This document shows positions 59,345 to 64,000 of a stretch of DNA of 64,000 nt, one piece after another. Under the pieces are notes generated by a model. It had not been told where the DNA came from. It did not search any database and saw only the letters and a list, made by a program, of their open reading frames with translations. The stretch's first letter is position 1, and every line of letters begins with the position of its first letter. This DNA is from Triops longicaudatus (lineage: Eukaryota > Arthropoda > Branchiopoda > Notostraca > Triopsidae). Made by a program: the position numbers and the translations under genes. Where the stretch lies: positions 186,001 through 250,000 of the forward strand of contig JAGQDJ010000010.1 of the NCBI GenBank assembly GCA_022885665.1, written 5' to 3'.

Positions 59345-62063
59345 TATGTAAAACAAAACAGAGCAATAGTGAACAAAATGAATGTGGCTGCCGTTTAGCT
59401 AGCTAAGTGAGCGAGAGATTTATATGAGATGGTAAAGCGCGCAGATAAGGTATGACGACCTTTAAACCAGAATCCTGGTTACCTAGGCAACAGGAATATA
59501 ACACGCTTAATTATAAATTTTCAAAGTCACGTTTCCCTGTATGATCAGCTTATGTAACCACGTGGCTTTGTGACGCGCGAAAATTGTAACCAACGCTTAC
59601 ACAACCACGCCTCTAGCTGCACCTCCACTGATGATTCCTCTCCCCCTCCCGCTCCCCAAGGGTATTTAGAATTTACAGAAATTTGCAAATGCGTTCGTAA
59701 TTATTCGAACTTCCACTGTTTTTGCTGGATTGATCTTTGGTAGCTCGTCACAATAATTCTTTATAATGAATCACACGACGGGAATTCACAACTTCTATCG
59801 ATGTGTTGAAAAAAATGAACACCAGGAGGCTAACGAAGATAAAGTGAGTTTGTTATGCGCCCGAAGAAGCATCATTTTCATTACTGAAAAATTTTTTGGA
59901 ACCAACTGCTTTTGCATACGTCAACTTTACATGCCACATGCCAGTTTTTATCGTGTTCTACATGTGTCGCGTCCCGGGGGGGGGGGGGTATAGTACAGTA
60001 CCTATATTGAGTTCACGGTCATGATAGTTTGTGTCACTGTTATCTCGTAAAGTATTGCGAGCTTTCAGGCGATTAACAGTATAAAAACTTAAAAATTCTC
60101 TCACCGACAATATTTCTAAATAGCAGAACATTTTCTTCCAATTTTGCAAGCTTGGATGTGGGGACATCTTTCTCACAGCGAAATCTACATGATAGTTCGC
60201 ATTAAGCTGGAGACTAAATGCACAAGAAAAAGTACTTAATAAGGAAAGATAGCAGAATAAAATAACGCCTTAATAAAATTCCGTTAGAAATAAACTCAAG
60301 TGTACAACTTCGAAGAGGTTTTATTTATTTACTTTTTTATTATTATTATTTTTTTTAAGGACAGGGACATCGCTTCCTCCCTGGACAGTAGCTGTTATAG
60401 TGACTAACGGCAGAGGGTGAATGAAGTCAAATAGAAACTGGATGGAGGTAAACGACAACGCGGACATACAAATCTTAAAATTTGACAATTTATATTACGA
60501 AAAGTACCTGACTGACTTCACGTTTTTTTTTAAAATCAGACCTACTACGCTGGTTTGCCCGATTTCCATTTTCCCGCATGGTAAACAAGTAGCAACAATT
60601 CAACCATAGTTTTCAAATTTAATAAAAGAAATTTCAAATAAAATCTTTAACTATTTCAATAAGTGACTTTAACAGCAACATTAATGTCAGAACGGTTTCC
60701 TTAGATATTTAACCCTTTTATAGTATGCTGTCTGATAATTTCCCATGTTATTCTCCCACGAGTTTTTTTTTTACAAAGAAATATAAGCAGATACATCCTT
60801 TATGAGTGGACAAAGTCTCATAACAGATTAATGGAAATTAAATGACCTTGGAGCTCAACCTTTGAAATGAATTCTTGTGATTTTCGCACTGACGAGTGAT
60901 GGATTTTATCTTATCTATTATTCGTAATTAATCACGATGAGGATAAAGTGTATTATTAAGACTTGCATGAGATCCACTCAATACTATGTAAGACTCATCG
61001 TGATTTCCGGCTACAATTATCTCCTAAGTCGAATACTCAAACCAAACGAACCAAGTTATTTTGTGTTTTATTTTCCATTCATTGAACTCGATTAAATGGA
61101 AACTAACCAAAATCTAACGACTACCCTGATCATAGAAAGAGATTGGGACTTATCATACCTTCAAGATATTTAAAAATTACAAATGTTTCTCCTCGTTTCT
61201 ATCACTTTGTATTTTATAAATCCTTAGAAGATTTCGAACATGAAATTTAAATTAACTTGTATATAGGTAATACAGAAAGAACCAGTCTAGGTTATTGGAA
61301 ACTGTTTGTCGCTGAATGTGTTCAATAACGATTTACGACTAGTCATGCTTTTGCTGAGTCACCGTCTGTTTCTCTTCGACTAACAAAAATGGCAAAACCA
61401 TTGTACGTAATCCACACTTTTTTACATTGTTTCCCTTGTTCCATTTCACTTTTTGACAACTTTGGAACATTCACTACAATACTTGAAATAAGTGTACAAG
61501 TACTAATAAAAAGCTTTCAATACTGTCATATACGTCCGCGAACTTCAAACACTGCAAAAAAGTCAACAAATCCTTCTATTTGTCGAAGAAAAAATATACA
61601 AAAATTCGTATACGTTTCATACAAATTAGGGAAAAATATAGCAAAGGTGTAGAAAACCCAGCATCACAAGACTGATAAACGAGTTCGTGTCTTTCCTTTG
61701 TAAAGCGGGACTGTCACGTGACTGGTCAAAGATCTATTCCCCCAAAAGGCAATGCGTTTCGTGCACCAGACGTCTTACCTTAGCCCCAATCTTTCCTTGG
61801 GACTTCGAGTTACAAGAAGTGGTTGCGTGATTGCATCATTATGAGAAAGTAACACACTCACAAAACGAAAAAGGAACAAAAAAAGCCGTTCTAGAGTTTA
61901 ACAAGGGGTTTCCCCATACCTCCCATGCTTCCTTCGCTCAAACCTCCATTCCGAAAATAGGTTTCACGATGTGCAGTGTTCTTCGGCTAGTGTTTCTATG
62001 AAGCCTTTGGGAACCGTGCCAATTTAACTTCCAAAACGCGATTTAAAAATTACATGGAAAAAA
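59345..62063. other. Divergent intergenic region between SOUL and SLC16 genes
   Basis: This 2.7-kb region lies between divergent genes. It contains a G run at 59976-59988 and a CACGTG E-box near 61716. Short frames (59766-59993, 60421-60609, 61389-61652) have no motif and are probably chance. Confidence 0.45.
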
Positions 62064-62107
62064 ATGGTGTTACAATTGCCACCCATGTCACCAACCAACG
62101 AGGATAA
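62054..62107 (+). promoter_or_regulatory. Upstream ORF overlapping the SLC16 start
   Basis: An ATG ten bases before the presumed start opens 17 codons in another frame and stops at 62107, inside the main coding sequence. If both lie on the mRNA, it would lower initiation at the main ATG. Confidence 0.4.
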
Positions 62108-64000
62108 TTACGAGGTCGACCACCAAATGACCGTCACCAGCTTAAGTGGGAAACCTTTACTAAATAATTCAAACCACGAGACCAAAGTGGCCCAGGTGAG
62201 ACAGGCTGACTTTGAAAGTGAAAATACCTTATGATTTCAAATTGTAGCCCAATTTTTCAAAATGGACGCAGGCGGAGATTGTACGATTAAGGAAAGATTT
62301 TGTGCCACCAGATGGCGGCTTCGGGTGGTTCATTGCCTTTGGCGCCTTCATGGTCCAATTTTGGGTTGCGGGACTCATTAAGTCCTACGGTGTGATATTT
62401 CTTGAAGTGTTGCAACTATTCCCAGATGCAAGTGCATCTCTAGCATCCTGGATCCCAGCGATGCTGTCGACACTTGCACTTCTGTTTGGTGAGTCTCGTT
62501 GCTTGGGAACCAAAACCTATGAATAGGGGCGTCGCTAGTGGGGGTTAGGGGGTGCACCTCGCAATAGTTAGTTAAAAGCCGATTCGATAAAGAAATATCA
62601 TACTCAAGTCGGTAAAATCGTCAAGCACAGTCGGTATAATTAAGGGAAACATCCCCCCAACGAAAATATCCTTATGAGCCCCCTGCCTAGAAAAGTTTTC
62701 AAGAGTTTTCCATAAATAAGTTATATATATATATTTTTTTATAGTCTCAGGCTTGAGCATTACTCGTTGCCTTCTTGTTTCGTACTATCAGAAGTAAAAA
62801 AAATGCTCAAAAATTAACTCATATTAAAAATAATCTTCAAATAAAAAGAACAAAAATAAATAAGAAATATTCTACAATTAGGGAAGAAGAAAAGTAATCA
62901 GTTGTAATGCTCATTATAAATACGCTAGCTCCTGTCGTGAGTGCACTTTGCCAGCGATTTTCCTGTCGAGCTGTGGTGTTTGTGGGCGCTTTATTTTCCT
63001 GTGCTGGTCTGACGTTAAGTTTCTTCGTTACGAGTCTAATCCAGTTATGCTTCACCTTTGGCGTAATAGCAGGTAATCCCTACGACAGCGGAAGCCATGC
63101 CGGCTTTATACCGATTTTTTAAAATAATTTATTTCATTAAAAAAAATAAAAAGGCATTGGCGCTGGGCTGTCAACAACACCAGGCATTATAATGACATCA
63201 CGGTATTTTACCACGCGGCGCGCTCTAGCAAACGGTATCTGCATCTCTGGAACCGCCGCAGGCAGCATCATGCTGCCCCCGTTGATCGAGACCTTGGTAC
63301 CACGCTTCGGTTTCAAAGGCACTATTTTAATCCTAGGAGCTTGTATGCTCCACGTGTGCATAGCAGCCATGCTTTACCGACCTATCGAAGTGCACCAGCG
63401 AATCGTGGAAATCAGTAGAAAGAAATCGTCCTTGAAAGGAAGGAATCAGGAAGCCGGAGACGACTCTGATGCCTTGAACTCAGGTGGAGACAGTCAAGAG
63501 ATTAATGGGAACACGAAGAGATCTAAGGCTGATTTGCCTGACGGTTCGCACTACGTGAACGTAAATCTAGTCAATTCTGTGCAACGAGATCGTTTGAGTA
63601 AGCTTATAGACTCTAAAACCAATCTCCACTATTCCCTGTCGGAGACACCGCGAAAAAACAGCAGGCGTGATTCGGTGGATATTAAGAAGTCGGATAATAC
63701 CAGTCTGCTCGACTCGAGTATCCGCGAGGAATTGAGCAGTGCTGTGTTTCACCGCCAGCGGCTGGATAGCTGCCTGACTTATAGCATCGAGGACCTCAGC
63801 ACCAGCTCCGCCTACGTGCACAGGGATAGCGTGTCCAAGGTCAGGCCTGTCCTGAAAGCGGTTTCACCGACAAAGCCAACTGTTAAAGAGGATGTTAGCA
63901 AACAGGGTTGTTGCTCGGGTTTCCGACGCTACGTTGACGTCAAGCTGCTGACGAACCAACTGTTTCTACTGATGTGCATTACAGTAATGCTCATGAGTGC
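62064..64000 (+). CDS. Monocarboxylate transporter (SLC16 family), 5' part
   Basis: This is a major-facilitator transporter for lactate, pyruvate or related acids at the plasma membrane. Exons 62064-62195, 62272-62488, 62929-63072 and 63154 to the window end are in phase; the gene continues beyond 64000. A 44-residue polar N terminus precedes RLRKDFVPPDGGFGW, the SLC16 signature at the start of TM1. FIAFGAFMVQFWVAGLIKSY, SWIPAMLSTLALLF, ALCQRFSCRAVVFVGALFS, FTFGVIAGIGAGLSTTPGII and RRALANGICISGTAAGS are TM1-TM5 landmarks, followed by GFKGTILILGACMLHVCIA (TM6). A long loop (about 150 residues, Ser/Lys/Asp-rich) separates the two halves before VDVKLLTNQLFLLMCI opens TM7. The acceptor at 63153 is purine-rich and the intron only 81 bp. 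Substrate class cannot be told. Confidence 0.9.
62525..62688 (+). mobile_element. Non-autonomous GGGGCG-ended repeat, copy 2
   Basis: This lies in the second intron of the SLC16 gene, beginning AGGGGCGTCGC. It shares AAAAGCCGATTCG-TAAAGAA, GTCGGTAAAATCGTCAAG and CGGTATAATTAAG with the inverted copy at 36688-36852. The right end (GCCCCCTGCC) is less intact. Confidence 0.65.

Noticed and set aside
59766..59993. 75-codon + strand frame upstream of SLC16
   Set aside because: No motif; ends in a G homopolymer giving poly-Gly, and no splice partner was seen.

Overview
The window is eukaryotic nuclear DNA from an animal, most likely an invertebrate. Genes are split by GT-AG introns, mostly 50-1500 bp and AT-rich, and genes lie a few hundred to a few thousand bases apart. 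Almost every gene is a clear metazoan orthologue: CANT1, ATAD5, SBK kinase, METTL25B, DUS1L, a DHHC acyltransferase, RRS1, RPS15, EEF2, CNTD1, NFX1, SOUL/HEBP and an SLC16 transporter. I could not assign a phylum. No bacterial or viral operon structure, CRISPR array or plasmid feature is present.

Layout. 1-3537 (+): 3' part of the nucleotidase CANT1. 3686-8336 (-): ATAD5, the PCNA unloader. 9735-14579 (-): a C2HC zinc-finger protein of the ZC2HC1/ZNF474 type. 16661-19239 (-): SBK-type kinase. 22614-26390 (+): METTL25B. 26465-29201 (-): DUS1L. 29341-30516 (-): single-exon palmitoyltransferase. 32055-34048 (+): RRS1. 35437-36159 (-): RPS15. 37322-43095 (+): EEF2, whose introns carry a probable U25-type C/D snoRNA and a possible H/ACA snoRNA. 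44582-44868: two identical tRNA-His(GTG) genes head to head. 45262-46719 (+): CNTD1. 46773-53535 (-): NFX1. 55562-58085 (-): a decayed I-type LINE. 58131-59344 (-): a SOUL/heme-binding gene with two alternative last exons. 62064 to the window end (+): first half of a monocarboxylate transporter.

The 32-43 kb stretch is rich in translation and ribosome biogenesis genes: RRS1, RPS15, EEF2 and its snoRNAs, then the tRNA-His pair. RPS15 and EEF2 are divergent. Three convergent pairs end very close together: CANT1/ATAD5, METTL25B/DUS1L and CNTD1/NFX1, with 148, 74 and 53 bp between stop codons.

Mobile DNA is mostly short and non-autonomous: a hAT-type MITE with a perfect 8-bp target duplication, a pogo/Tigger-like MITE, a two-copy GGGGCG-ended family, a MITE with about 29-bp TIRs, a tRNA-derived SINE-like stretch, the LINE remnant, and degenerate minisatellites. 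I did not find a wholly new multi-gene system. The most unusual items are the equal-length alternative terminal exons of the SOUL gene, the EEF2-hosted snoRNA candidates, and the degenerate ~40-bp repeat array in an NFX1 intron. All exon borders come from reading frame, splice signals and recalled family conservation; nothing was aligned by program.
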